From Pseudacidovorax sp. NFM-22 (GTDB lineage: Bacteria > Pseudomonadota > Gammaproteobacteria > Burkholderiales > Burkholderiaceae_C): 64,000 nt of DNA. The DNA is taken from NCBI RefSeq assembly GCF_021401245.1, contig NZ_JACBFY010000001.1, forward strand, positions 1,178,001 through 1,242,000, read 5' to 3'. Under the pieces are notes generated by a model. It was not told where the DNA came from and searched no databases. It worked only from the letters and a program-made list of their open reading frames with translations. Numbering within the stretch: position 1 is the stretch's first letter; every line of letters begins with the position of its first letter. Shown piece by piece: positions 47,699-56,828 of this stretch. Both the position numbers and the translations under genes were made by a program.

Positions 47699-49908
47699 AG
47701 CCGGTGAAGCCGGGCAGTGCCCGACGTCGCGCAGGTCTGCTGGCGCTTGTGCTGACGCTGCTGCCCGCCGTCGCCCTCGCCCTGCCCCGCTTCGACGACG
47801 TCCGCCGCGACTTCCAGCCCTCCGACGTGCAGGTGCTGGACCAGGGCGGCGCGCTGGTGCAGCGGGTGCGCACCGATGCCAGCGTGCGCCGCGGCCAGTG
47901 GATCGGTCTGGCCGACATCTCCCCCGCGCTGCGCAATGCGCTGATCTACAGCGAGGACCAGCGCTTCTACGAACACAGCGGCGTCGACTGGCGTGCCGTC
48001 TCCGCCGCCGCCTGGGGCAACCTCTGGAACACGCGCACCCGCGGGGCCTCGACGCTGACCATGCAGCTGGCCGGCCTGCTCGACGAGGACCTGCGCCGCG
48101 GCGCCAGCGGCCGCAGCCTGGGCCAGAAGGTGGAGCAGGTCTTCGGCGCCGCCCACTTGGAGCGCGACTGGCGCAAGGACCAGATCCTGGAGGCCTACCT
48201 CAACCTCGTGCCCTTCCGCGGCGAGCTGGTGGGCATCGACGCCCTCTCGCGCACGCTCTTCGCCAAGGCGCCGCACGGCCTGGATGCGCGCGAAGGCGCC
48301 ATCGCCGCCGCGCTGGTGCGCGCGCCCAATGCCTCGGCCGCACAGGTGGCGCGCCGCGCCTGCGAGGTGCTGCGCGCCATGCAGCCCGCACCGGCGCCGG
48401 ACTGCGAATCCCTCGCCTTCTTCACCCAGGCCGCGCTGCAGCGCCGTGCCTTCGACGCCAGCGAAGGCATCGCGCCGCACTTCGCCCGCCAGGCGCTGCG
48501 CCAGCGCAGCGGCGATGCGCCGACCCTGCGCACCACGCTGCGCGCGCCGCTGCAGCGCGCCGCCGTCGAAGCGCTGGACCGCCAGATGCGCGAGCTGCGC
48601 GGCCGCAACGTGCAGGACGGCGCCGCCGTGGTGCTGGACAACGCCAGCGGCGCCGTGCTCGCCTGGGTCGGCTCCTCGGGCGCGCACAGCCGCGCGGCCG
48701 AAGTGGATGCCGTGCTGGCGCCGCGCCAGCCGGGCTCCACGCTCAAGCCGCTGCTCTATGCGCAGGCGATCGCCGAGCGGCGTCTCACGGCCGCCTCGCT
48801 GCTGGAGGATTCCCCCGCGCAGATCGCCACGCCGGGCGGCCTGTACATCCCGCAGAACTACGACCGGCATTTCAAGGGCCTGGTCTCCGCACGCACGGCA
48901 CTGGCCGCCTCGCTCAACGTGCCGGCGGTGCGCACGCTGGTGATGGTCTCGCCCGACGCCTTCGCGCGCCGCCTGCAGGCTGCCGGCCTCGCCCTGCGCG
49001 AGAGCGGCGACTACTACGGCTACAGCCTCGCCCTGGGCAGCGCCGAGGTCAACCTGCTGGCCCTGACCAATGCCTACCGCATGCTGGCCAACGGCGGGCG
49101 CTACACGCCCACGCGCCTGCTGCCGGGTGCCGCCGCCGACCCGCCGAAGCCGGTGCTCGATGCCGGCGCCGCCTTCATCGTGGGCGACATCCTGTCGGAC
49201 CCGAATGCCCGCGTGCGCACCTTCGGGCCCGACAGCCTGCTGGCCACCCGCTTCTGGACGGCGGTGAAGACCGGCACCAGCAAGGACATGCGCGACAACT
49301 GGGCCATCGGCTGGTCGCAGCGCTACACCGTGGGCGTGTGGGTGGGCAATGCCGACGGCTCGCCGATGTGGGACGTGAGCGGCACCAGCGGCGCGGCGCC
49401 CGTGTGGGCCGAGCTGATGCGCCAGCTGCACCAGCGCGAGCCCAGCCGCGCGCCCGCGCCGCCGCCGGGCGTGGTGCAGCAGGCCGTGCGCTATGCCGCC
49501 GCGGACGGCAGCGAGCGCGGCACGCCGCTCGAAGCCGCCCGCAGCGAATGGTTCCTGGCCGGCACCCAGCAGGCGCTGTTCACGCCCTCGGCCATCCGGG
49601 CCGGGGCGGGCGACGAAACCGCCGGCCGGACCGCGCGCATCACGGCGCCAGCGGACGGCACCATCCTCGCGCTGGACCCGGACATCCCGCCGCGCCACCA
49701 GCGCGTGCGCCTGGCCGCCGACGGCGCGCCCGGCGATGTGCAGTGGCGGCTGGATGGCCGCACGCTGGCGCGCGGCACCGCGGCCGACTGGCTGCCCTGG
49801 CCCGGCCGCCATCGGCTGGAGCTGGCCGATGCGCGCGGGCAGGTGCTGGACAGCATCCGCATCGAGGTGCGCGGCGCGGGCGTGGTGGGCCCGCCGCCGC
49901 GTCGCTGA
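47695..49908 (+). CDS. pbpC: Penicillin-binding protein 1C
   Basis: A 737-residue bifunctional peptidoglycan synthase. A signal-anchor (RRRAGLLALVLTLLPAVALA, residues 10-29) is followed by a GT51 transglycosylase domain (SEDQRFYEHSGVDWRAV with the catalytic Glu, and TRGASTLTMQLAGLL). The transpeptidase domain has SxxK at Ser348-Lys351 (QPGSTLKPLLY), SLN in LAASLNVPAVR and KTG in WTAVKTGTSKDMRD. The C-terminal BiPBP_C domain (about 640-735) identifies PBP1C. No alpha-2-macroglobulin gene is adjacent, unlike in many relatives. It starts within the vapC stop. Confidence 0.94.
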   Translation: MKPVKPGSARRRAGLLALVLTLLPAVALALPRFDDVRRDFQPSDVQVLDQGGALVQRVRTDASVRRGQWIGLADISPALRNALIYSEDQRFYEHSGVDWRAVSAAAWGNLWNTRTRGASTLTMQLAGLLDEDLRRGASGRSLGQKVEQVFGAAHLERDWRKDQILEAYLNLVPFRGELVGIDALSRTLFAKAPHGLDAREGAIAAALVRAPNASAAQVARRACEVLRAMQPAPAPDCESLAFFTQAALQRRAFDASEGIAPHFARQALRQRSGDAPTLRTTLRAPLQRAAVEALDRQMRELRGRNVQDGAAVVLDNASGAVLAWVGSSGAHSRAAEVDAVLAPRQPGSTLKPLLYAQAIAERRLTAASLLEDSPAQIATPGGLYIPQNYDRHFKGLVSARTALAASLNVPAVRTLVMVSPDAFARRLQAAGLALRESGDYYGYSLALGSAEVNLLALTNAYRMLANGGRYTPTRLLPGAAADPPKPVLDAGAAFIVGDILSDPNARVRTFGPDSLLATRFWTAVKTGTSKDMRDNWAIGWSQRYTVGVWVGNADGSPMWDVSGTSGAAPVWAELMRQLHQREPSRAPAPPPGVVQQAVRYAAADGSERGTPLEAARSEWFLAGTQQALFTPSAIRAGAGDETAGRTARITAPADGTILALDPDIPPRHQRVRLAADGAPGDVQWRLDGRTLARGTAADWLPWPGRHRLELADARGQVLDSIRIEVRGAGVVGPPPRR

Positions 49909-49975
49909 GGCAGGGCCGCGGCATCGGCGGGCACCCCGTCGCGAGCCGCGGTGTCTGGCGCCGGGGTGGCCGCCG

Positions 49976-51343
49976 TCAGGGCTCGGCACGCGGCAGCATC
50001 ACGCGTGCGCACAGCCCGCCGCGCTCTGCCTTCAGCAGCACCAGCTCGCCGCCGTGCTCGCCCGCGATGCGCTCCACGATCGCCAGGCCCAGACCGGCGC
50101 CCGAGCCGCCGGCGCGCGCATCGCCCGCACGATGAAAGGGCTGGCACAGCCAGTCGGCCTGGGCGGGGTCGATGCCCGGCCCATGGTCGATCACCTCCAG
50201 ACACACCCGGCCGCCTTGCGCGCAGGTGCGCAGCAGCACCGGCGGTGCGCCGTGCCGATGGGCGTTCTCCAGCAGATTCACCAGCATGCGCCGCAGGGCG
50301 GCCGGCCGGCCGCTGACGGCCGGCAGGGAACGGGCCGGCTGCCATTGCACGGGCTGCCCGTGGTCGGCGAAGTCGGCGCACACACGGGCGCACAGGGCAT
50401 TCAGGTCCACCGGCTCGCGCAGGCCGGGCTCGTCGGCGGCGCGCGCGTAGTCGAGGAACTGGCCCACGATGCCGTCCATCTCCTCCACGCTGCGGACCAT
50501 GCTGGCGCGGGTGGCGGGGTCGGCTGCGTCGCCGACGATCTCCACGGCCAGGCGCAGCTTGGTCAGGGGCGTGCGCAGGTCATGGGAGATGCCCGCCAGC
50601 ATCAGCGCCCGCTCGCGCTCCTGGCGGGCCAGGCTGTCGGCCATGCGGTTGAAGCTGCGGCTGACGGTGGCGATCTCGCTGGGCCCGTCCTCCGGCAGCG
50701 GCGGCGGCTTGCGGCCGGCGCCCAGGCTGCCCGCTGCCTGCACCAGGCGGGACAGCGGCCGATCGAGCCGGCGCTGCAGCCACAGCGCACCCGCCAGCGC
50801 CAGCAGGCCGCTGCCCGCGCTCACGGCCAGCCAGGCCCCGGTGAACTCCCGCGCGGGCAGCACGCCGGGCAGCACCAGCCAGTGGGCATCGCCGTCCAGC
50901 GCCACCCGCAGGGCCAGGCCACCGTCGCCTGCGCGGCGCCACAGGGCCTGCATGCCGGCCTCGCCCAGGCGCTGCGACACCCGGCGGATGAAGCGCCGTT
51001 CCAGGGCCGTGAGCCGCGGGGTCGCGTCCGCGTCGCTGGCCACGTCCCCGCCCACCGGACGGCGGTTGAAGGCCGTCACGAATGCCGCGCGCTGGGCCGG
51101 CGGCAGGCTGGCCAGCCCGGCGCGCACGGCCAGCAGGTTGGTGGCCACGCCATCGGCCGCCTGGGCGAGCCGCGGCTTGAGCACCATCTCGCGCAGAAGC
51201 AGCGCGCTGCCGATCTGGCCGATCAGGATCAGCAGCACGATCAGCAAGGCATGGCGCCCGAGCAGGCTGCGCGGCCAGCGCGCGATGGCGGCCCGGGCAC
51301 CGACCGCGCCTGCCTCGGTGTCGCCCGCGGTGCGGGCGCTCAT
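49976..51343 (-). CDS. EnvZ-like sensor histidine kinase
   Basis: A 455-residue inner-membrane kinase. Helix 1 (LLGRHALLIVLLILIGQIGS) is followed by a periplasmic loop of about 110 residues, helix 2 (WLAVSAGSGLLALAGALWLQ) and a HAMP region. The H-box is ISHDLRTPLTKLRLAVEIVG, and N-, G1- and G2-boxes are in NLLENAHRHG, IDHGPGIDPA and GSGAGLGLAIVERIAG. Its start overlaps the response regulator stop by 4 bp. The periplasmic sensor part is short and of unknown ligand. Confidence 0.92.
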   Translation of the reverse strand: MSARTAGDTEAGAVGARAAIARWPRSLLGRHALLIVLLILIGQIGSALLLREMVLKPRLAQAADGVATNLLAVRAGLASLPPAQRAAFVTAFNRRPVGGDVASDADATPRLTALERRFIRRVSQRLGEAGMQALWRRAGDGGLALRVALDGDAHWLVLPGVLPAREFTGAWLAVSAGSGLLALAGALWLQRRLDRPLSRLVQAAGSLGAGRKPPPLPEDGPSEIATVSRSFNRMADSLARQERERALMLAGISHDLRTPLTKLRLAVEIVGDAADPATRASMVRSVEEMDGIVGQFLDYARAADEPGLREPVDLNALCARVCADFADHGQPVQWQPARSLPAVSGRPAALRRMLVNLLENAHRHGAPPVLLRTCAQGGRVCLEVIDHGPGIDPAQADWLCQPFHRAGDARAGGSGAGLGLAIVERIAGEHGGELVLLKAERGGLCARVMLPRAEP

Positions 51344-52068
51344 CGGGTCTCCCCATCCGGCACGAAGACATAGCCCACGCCCCACACGGTCTGGATGAAG
51401 CGCGGCTGCGCCGGATCGGCCTCGATCAGCTTGCGCAGCCGCATCACCTGCACGTCGATGCTGCGGTCGGTGGCCTCGTGCTCGCGGCCGCGCGCCAGCT
51501 CGATGAGGCGGTCGCGGCCGAGCGGGCGCCCCGGGTGGCGGCAGAAGGCAGCCAGCAGCGTGAACTCGCCCGTGGTCATCGGCAGATCCTGGCCCGCGCG
51601 GCTGAGGCGGCGGCGGCCGAGGTCGAGCACGAAGTCGGCGCCGAAGCGCAACTCGCCCTCGTCCGGGGCAGGGCCGGTGTGCGCGCCCAGCATGCGCTGG
51701 CGCCGCACCATCGCCTGGATGCGGGCCAGCAGTTCGCGCGGGTTGAAGGGCTTGGGCAGGTAGTCGTCGGCGCCCATCTCCAGGCCGACGATGCGGTCGA
51801 CCGGATCGCCGCGCGCCGTGAGCATCAGGATGGGGATGGTCTCGCCCTGCGCACGCAGCCGGCGGCAGACGGACAGGCCGTCCTCGCCCGGCATCATGAC
51901 GTCGAGCACCAGCACGTCGAAGCGCTCGCGCGCGAGCAGGCGGTCCAGGGCGGCCGCGCCTTCGACGGTGCGCACGGCGTAGCCCTGGTCACCCAGGTAG
52001 CGCTGCAGCAGCGCACGCAGGTCGGCCTCGTCGTCGGCCACCAGGATGCGGGCAAGCGGCTCGGTCAT
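51340..52068 (-). CDS. OmpR-family response regulator
   Basis: A 242-residue regulator. Receiver domain: acidic pocket in LVADDEADLRALLQRYLGDQ, phosphorylated Asp in DVLVLDVMMPGEDGLSVCRR, Thr in ILMLTARGDPVDRI and Lys in YLPKPFNPRELLARIQAMVR. The winged-helix C-terminus (RDRLIELARGREHEATDRSI, DVQVMRLRKLIEADPAQPRF) is OmpR-like. It is co-transcribed with the kinase; target genes are not shown, but the divergent EF-hand gene is close. Confidence 0.93.
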   Translation of the reverse strand: MTEPLARILVADDEADLRALLQRYLGDQGYAVRTVEGAAALDRLLARERFDVLVLDVMMPGEDGLSVCRRLRAQGETIPILMLTARGDPVDRIVGLEMGADDYLPKPFNPRELLARIQAMVRRQRMLGAHTGPAPDEGELRFGADFVLDLGRRRLSRAGQDLPMTTGEFTLLAAFCRHPGRPLGRDRLIELARGREHEATDRSIDVQVMRLRKLIEADPAQPRFIQTVWGVGYVFVPDGETR

Positions 52069-52317
52069 GGGACGGCGACCGGCGCAGGGCGCGCGGCGAC
52101 GCGGGACGGCGGCAGGGCAGGAAGCGGCGGGCGCGGCAACAGGGACATGGCGGCATCGTAGACAGCGCCGCCGTCCCTCCGGCCCTCCGAAATCATGACA
52201 AACGATGACAGGCCGGGGCGCCCGTCACGGCTGGTCATGAGCGGGGGCGGCGCCGTGACGAGTGCGTGACAACCCGGCCCGACAGTGGCGGCCTGCACTT
52301 ATCCAAAGGAGCTCGCT

Positions 52318-52677
52318 GTGACCACCCCCCTGCCTTGCCCTCTGCCGCGAGCGGCCGTGACCGCCATGCGACCTCCCCTTCGCCGGCTCGCAGCCGCCCT
52401 CCTGGCCTGCCTGGTCGTGGGCGCCGCACACGCCCAGACCGCCCCGCCCGACGCCTCACGCGGGGACGCCCTGCGCAGCCAGTTGGCGCCGCGCTTCGCC
52501 GCCGCCGACACCAATGCCGACGGACGCCTGAGCCGCGACGAGGCCAAGGCCGGCATGCCGCGCGTCTACCGCGCCTTCGACGCCATCGACAGCGCGCATG
52601 CCGGCAGCATCACCCTCGCGCAGATCGAGGCCTACCTGGCCAGCCAGCGCGGCAAGCGCGGCGCGGGCGCCCCCTGA
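52318..52677 (+). CDS. Exported small EF-hand protein
   Basis: A 119-residue protein with a signal peptide (LRRLAAALLACLVVGAAHAQ, cleavage after AHA) and one clear EF-hand loop, DTNADGRLSRDE, with a second degenerate one (DAIDSAHAGSITLAQIE). GTG at 52318 has AAGGAG upstream; the ATG at 52366 would also give a signal. It lies opposite the response regulator across 249 bp without other genes, so it may be regulated by that pair. Calcium binding is inferred. Confidence 0.75.
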   Translation: MTTPLPCPLPRAAVTAMRPPLRRLAAALLACLVVGAAHAQTAPPDASRGDALRSQLAPRFAAADTNADGRLSRDEAKAGMPRVYRAFDAIDSAHAGSITLAQIEAYLASQRGKRGAGAP

Positions 52678-52693
52678 AGCCGTCGCACGCACC

Positions 52694-53554
52694 ATGCAGG
52701 CCGACCTCCTTCGCCACGCCCTGGGACCGGAGGCGCTGCCCTGGCTGCTGGCCCTGCTGGGCCTGGTGCTCGTCGCGGCCACGGCCGAAGGGCTGGTGCA
52801 GACCTTCGTGCGCCGCCAGCCCTACGACTGGCGGGCCTATGCCGCGTCGCTGGCCGACACGGCGGGCCGCCGTGCGGTGGACACGCTGGGCCTGTCCATC
52901 GCCGCGCCGCTGCTGGCGCTGGCCTGGACGCACCGGCTGACCACGCTGCCGCTCTCCACCCCCGCGGCCTTCGTCCTGCTCTTCCTGGGCCAGGAGCTGT
53001 GCTACTACGCCTATCACCGCGCCGCCCATCGCGTGCGCTGGTTCTGGGCCACGCATGCGGTGCACCACTCGCCCAACGAGCTGACGCTGGCCGCGGCGCT
53101 GCGCCTGGGTTGGACGGGCAAGCTCACCGGCACGACGCTGTTCTTCACACCGCTGGTGTGGCTGGGCTTCTCGCCCACGGCGGTGATGGCGACGCTGGCC
53201 GCCAACCTGCTCTACCAGTTCTGGCTGCATGCGCCCTGGCTGCCGCGCCTCGGGCCGCTGGAATGGGTGCTGAACACGCCCACCCACCACAAGGTGCACC
53301 ACGCCTCCAACCCGGAATACCTGGACTGCAACTACGGCGGCGTGCTGATCGTCTTCGACCGGCTGTTCGGCACCTTCGTCGACCTGCGCGCAGACCTGCC
53401 GCCCCGCTACGGCCTGACCACGCCGCTGCACACCCACAATCCGCTGCGCATAGCCTTCCACGAATGGGCGCGGCTGGCGCAGGACCTGCGCCGGGCCCGC
53501 GGCCTGAAGCAGCGGCTGCGCGTCCTCTTCGGCCCGCCTGGAGCCCTGCCATGA
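52694..53554 (+). CDS. Sterol desaturase / fatty-acid hydroxylase family membrane protein
   Basis: A 286-residue integral membrane di-iron protein. The histidine boxes are HRAAHR, HAVHHSPNE and HHKVHHASNPEYLDCNYGG. About four helices (e.g. LPWLLALLGLVLVAATAEGL) flank them. The family hydroxylates or desaturates lipids or sterol-like molecules; substrate unknown. It lies 16 bp after the EF-hand gene and its stop overlaps the hydrolase start by 4 bp. Confidence 0.9.
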   Translation: MQADLLRHALGPEALPWLLALLGLVLVAATAEGLVQTFVRRQPYDWRAYAASLADTAGRRAVDTLGLSIAAPLLALAWTHRLTTLPLSTPAAFVLLFLGQELCYYAYHRAAHRVRWFWATHAVHHSPNELTLAAALRLGWTGKLTGTTLFFTPLVWLGFSPTAVMATLAANLLYQFWLHAPWLPRLGPLEWVLNTPTHHKVHHASNPEYLDCNYGGVLIVFDRLFGTFVDLRADLPPRYGLTTPLHTHNPLRIAFHEWARLAQDLRRARGLKQRLRVLFGPPGALP

Positions 53555-54384
53555 CCCCGATCCGACACTGGCTGCCCGCCATCGCCCTGCTGCTGACCGC
53601 CGCCCTGGCCCATGCCGTCCCCGATCGGCAACTGGCCTACGGCCCCGATCCCGCCCAGCGGCTGGACGTCTACCTGCCCGCGCAGCCGCACGGTGCCCCG
53701 ATCCTGGTGATGGTGCATGGCGGTGCCTGGATGTTCGGCCGGCCCGACGCCCCGAACGTGGTGGACGCCAAGGTGGCCCACTGGGTGCGCGAGCGCGGCT
53801 TCGTCTTCGTCTCGGTGGGCTACCGGCTGGTACCGCAGGTGGACGTGCGCGCACAGGCCCAGGACGTGGCCCGTGCGCTGGCCGAAGTGCAGCGGCTGGC
53901 GCCGGACTGGCATGCGGACGCGGACCGGCTGGTGCTCATGGGCCACTCGGCCGGTGCCCACCTCGTGGCGCTGCTGAGCGCCGACCCATCACTCGCGACC
54001 GCGCAGGGCGCCCGCCGCTGGCGCGGCACGGTGGTGCTCGACAGTGCGGCCCTGGACACCGAAGGACTGATGCAGCGCCGGCACCTGCGCTTCTACGACC
54101 GGGCCTTCGGCGCCGACCCGGCCCTGTGGCGCGCCGTGTCGCCCACGGCACGTCTCGCCGTTGGCAGCCTTCCGATGCTGCTGGTGTGCGCCAGCGAGCG
54201 TCGCGACGATTCGTGCGGCCAGAGCGCCCGGTTCGCCACCCTGGTGCGCGCGGCAGGTGGCCAGGCCACCATGCTGCCCCAGCCGCTGTCGCACGGCGAG
54301 ATCAATGCGCAGCTCGGAACGCCGGGCGGCTATACGCAGGCGGTCGACCGGTTCATCGACGGGTGGGCCGCCCCGGTGCGCTGA
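53551..54384 (+). CDS. Exported alpha/beta-hydrolase (esterase-like)
   Basis: A 277-residue protein with a signal peptide (HWLPAIALLLTAALAHAVPD). VMVHGGAWMFGRPDAPNVVD provides the HGGxW oxyanion hole, LVLMGHSAGAHLVALLSADP the nucleophile Ser, and PQPLSHGEINAQL the likely catalytic His. The fold is carboxylesterase/lipase-like. It overlaps the desaturase gene by 4 bp. Confidence 0.88.
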   Translation: MTPIRHWLPAIALLLTAALAHAVPDRQLAYGPDPAQRLDVYLPAQPHGAPILVMVHGGAWMFGRPDAPNVVDAKVAHWVRERGFVFVSVGYRLVPQVDVRAQAQDVARALAEVQRLAPDWHADADRLVLMGHSAGAHLVALLSADPSLATAQGARRWRGTVVLDSAALDTEGLMQRRHLRFYDRAFGADPALWRAVSPTARLAVGSLPMLLVCASERRDDSCGQSARFATLVRAAGGQATMLPQPLSHGEINAQLGTPGGYTQAVDRFIDGWAAPVR

Positions 54385-54482
54385 GGCCACCGTTGACTGG
54401 CGCCGGCGCGGCGTCGGCAGGACCGGCACCGGCGGTAGGCTGCACCGGCAGCGCTGGCCCACCCCGGCGGCTGCGGCGCCGT

Positions 54483-55646
54483 TCAGGGGCGCCGCAGCGC
54501 GCGCCAGGGCCGCCAGGTCCGCCGTTCGGGCGCGGCAGGGATCAACGGCATCCGGCCGGAAGGCGGCGCCACCGCCAGTGTGTCCTTGCCCCGCGCCTTG
54601 GCCTGGTAGAGCGCCTCGTCGGCCAGGGCCAAGGCGCGGTGCAGGGGCACATCCGGCTCGACGGTGGCCACGCCGGCGCTCACCGACAGGCGCAGCCCGT
54701 CCACGCGCAGGTGATGCACCGCCGACACGCAGGCTGCCGCCACGTCGGCCGGCGATGCCGAGGCGTCCTCGATCCAGATGCAGAACTCTTCGCCGCCCAG
54801 GCGGGCGCACAGGTGCGGCGCGCTGGCGCCACGCAGCGCCTGCGCCACCGCGCGCAATGCGCGGTCGCCACCCTCGTGGCCCAGGCGCTCGTTGATGCGC
54901 TTGAAGTCGTCCACGTCCAGCAGCACAACGTTGAACACGCCGGCCGGCATGGCGGCCAGCGCCGCCTGGGTCCGCTCGAGGAAGGCGCGCCGGTTGGGCA
55001 GGCCGGTGAGCACGTCCTCATAGGCCAGCGCCGCCAGCCGCAGTTGCAGCACATGGCCGCTGCGCCGCTCGCGCGACAGCGCCAGGTGGGCCAGCAGGCA
55101 CAGCGTCAGTGCGCCCGCCGCGAAGAAGGCCAGCACCGGCCGCTGGGCCGGCGCGACGCTGCGCATCAGTGCGCCATCGACAAAGACCAGGCCCACCGCC
55201 CCGATGCCGGCCAGGAAGTCGCGCAGCCGCACGTGGCACAGGGCCAGGCACATGCCGAAGAGCATCAGCAGCGGCAGCGTCCAGAAGGCCTGGGCCGCAC
55301 TGCCTTCCAGGTTCAGCCGGAAGGCGATGGCCAACGACACCGTGACCATCAGCCCGCCCAGGCTCAGCAGCCAGGGCGGCCGGGGCCGCAGCGACAGCAG
55401 CATGCCCAGGCCCGCCGCGGCGGTGCAGAGGAGCTCGGCGGACAGATGCGCGCCACCACCCGGCCCGGAGACCATCAGCGTCATCAGCCAGATCAGCACA
55501 CCCGTCGCCTCGCAGGCCAGGGCGAGCGACCGCACCTCCTGGCGCAGCGCGCGCCGCAGCGCCTGGGCCTGCGCGGCGGGAACCGAAGGCACCAGCCAAC
55601 GCCAGAGGCGGCGCGCCCGCCGGTACAGCAGCATGCGCAGCGGCAT
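54483..55646 (-). CDS. Diguanylate cyclase (GGDEF), membrane-anchored
   Basis: A 387-residue enzyme that makes cyclic di-GMP. Six or so N-terminal helices (from ALACEATGVLIWLMTLMVSG to VLAFFAAGALTLCLLAHLAL) precede the GGDEF domain at about 210-365, with YEDVLTGLPNRRAFLERTQA, VVLLDVDDFKRINERLGHEG and the intact A-site LGGEEFCIW. The upstream GGDEF gene overlaps its start by one base (TGATG at 55646), so the two are co-translated. Confidence 0.92.
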   Translation of the reverse strand: MPLRMLLYRRARRLWRWLVPSVPAAQAQALRRALRQEVRSLALACEATGVLIWLMTLMVSGPGGGAHLSAELLCTAAAGLGMLLSLRPRPPWLLSLGGLMVTVSLAIAFRLNLEGSAAQAFWTLPLLMLFGMCLALCHVRLRDFLAGIGAVGLVFVDGALMRSVAPAQRPVLAFFAAGALTLCLLAHLALSRERRSGHVLQLRLAALAYEDVLTGLPNRRAFLERTQAALAAMPAGVFNVVLLDVDDFKRINERLGHEGGDRALRAVAQALRGASAPHLCARLGGEEFCIWIEDASASPADVAAACVSAVHHLRVDGLRLSVSAGVATVEPDVPLHRALALADEALYQAKARGKDTLAVAPPSGRMPLIPAAPERRTWRPWRALRRP

Positions 55647-56749
55647 CACCCCGCCGCCTCGGGCGCCAGGACCACGCGGTTCTTGCCCGTCCGCTTGGCA
55701 TCGCCCAGGGCCGTGTCGGCACGGCGCATGGCCTGCTCGAGGGCCTCGCCGGGCTGCACGAGCGCCGCGCCGGCGCTCAGCGTGAGGCCCACCCCCTGGG
55801 CCGACACGCGCCGCGCCGCCTCCAGCACACCGCCGGCAAAGGCCAGCAGCGCCGCTGGCGAGGCCGCGGGCACCAGCACGCAGAACTCCTCGCCGCCCGT
55901 GCGGCCCGCAAGCGCTTCGCCGGGCAGCCGTTGCAGCAGCCGGCCCACGGCATGCAGCAGGCGGTCGCCCACCTCGTGGCCATGGCGGTCGTTGATGCGC
56001 TTGAAGTCGTCCACGTCGAGCGCGATGAGGCCCTGCGGCCCGGACGCCCGTAGCTTCTCCATGGCCACCTCCAGGAATCCGCGGCGATTGGCCACGCCGG
56101 TCAGGGCGTCCTGGTAGGCCAGGACGGCCAGCGAGGCGGCGGCCGCCACGCGCCGGCGCCGCGCCAGCGCCACGCCCCGGTGGAGCAGCAGCGCCAGCGT
56201 GAAGCCGCCCACCACCAATACGCCACGCAGGGCCTGGCCCGCGGGCCACGGAGCGAAGGCCGCACCCGGCAGCAGCACCAGCCAGACCGTCAGGCTGCAC
56301 AGCACATAGCTGCGCAGGCGGACCTGCACCAGGCCCAGCACCAGCGACAGCATCAGGCACAACGGAAGCACCCAGAGTTCGCCGCCGCCCAGGACGTCGA
56401 GCTGGAAGCGGCAGCCGGCGGCCATCGCCACGGTCATCAGGCCCACGCCACTGTCATGTCCCGCGGCGTGGCGCGCGCCCATGCACAGGGCCAGCCCCAC
56501 CGCCTGCACGAAGGTCCAGCAGAACAGGGGCAGCGCAAAGGCGGACAGCAGGGGCCAGGAGACCCAGAGCGACACGAGCCAGGCGAAAGCGGCAGCACAG
56601 GCCAGCACGCGGGCCGGCTTGCGCTGATGACGCACCACGTCATCGTCCAGGCGGCGCGCCTTTTGGGTCGCCACACTGGCCCGGCCGCGGGTGGCCAAGC
56701 TGTGCGCCGGCGAGGGCTCCCGCCCGGAATGTGAACCATTGATTGTCAA
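55646..56749 (-). CDS. Diguanylate cyclase (GGDEF), membrane-anchored
   Basis: A 367-residue protein paralogous to the next gene. N-terminal helices (VLACAAAFAWLVSLWVSWPL onward) are followed by a GGDEF domain with YQDALTGVANRRGFLEVAME, LIALDVDDFKRINDRHGHEV and TGGEEFCVLV, the active-site motif. The stop overlaps the start of the second cyclase by one base. Whether the two have separate inputs is not visible. Confidence 0.92.
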   Translation of the reverse strand: MTINGSHSGREPSPAHSLATRGRASVATQKARRLDDDVVRHQRKPARVLACAAAFAWLVSLWVSWPLLSAFALPLFCWTFVQAVGLALCMGARHAAGHDSGVGLMTVAMAAGCRFQLDVLGGGELWVLPLCLMLSLVLGLVQVRLRSYVLCSLTVWLVLLPGAAFAPWPAGQALRGVLVVGGFTLALLLHRGVALARRRRVAAAASLAVLAYQDALTGVANRRGFLEVAMEKLRASGPQGLIALDVDDFKRINDRHGHEVGDRLLHAVGRLLQRLPGEALAGRTGGEEFCVLVPAASPAALLAFAGGVLEAARRVSAQGVGLTLSAGAALVQPGEALEQAMRRADTALGDAKRTGKNRVVLAPEAAG

Positions 56750-56828
56750 AACTTTGTTTCCAGCATGGCCGGACGCAAGTTAGACAGGAACGGGGGCGCG
56801 CTGTGTCAGCCAGCTTCCCCAGGGCGTT

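Noticed and set aside
47656-49989. 777-codon minus ORF antisense to pbpC
   Set aside because: Shadow frame; pbpC has all catalytic motifs.
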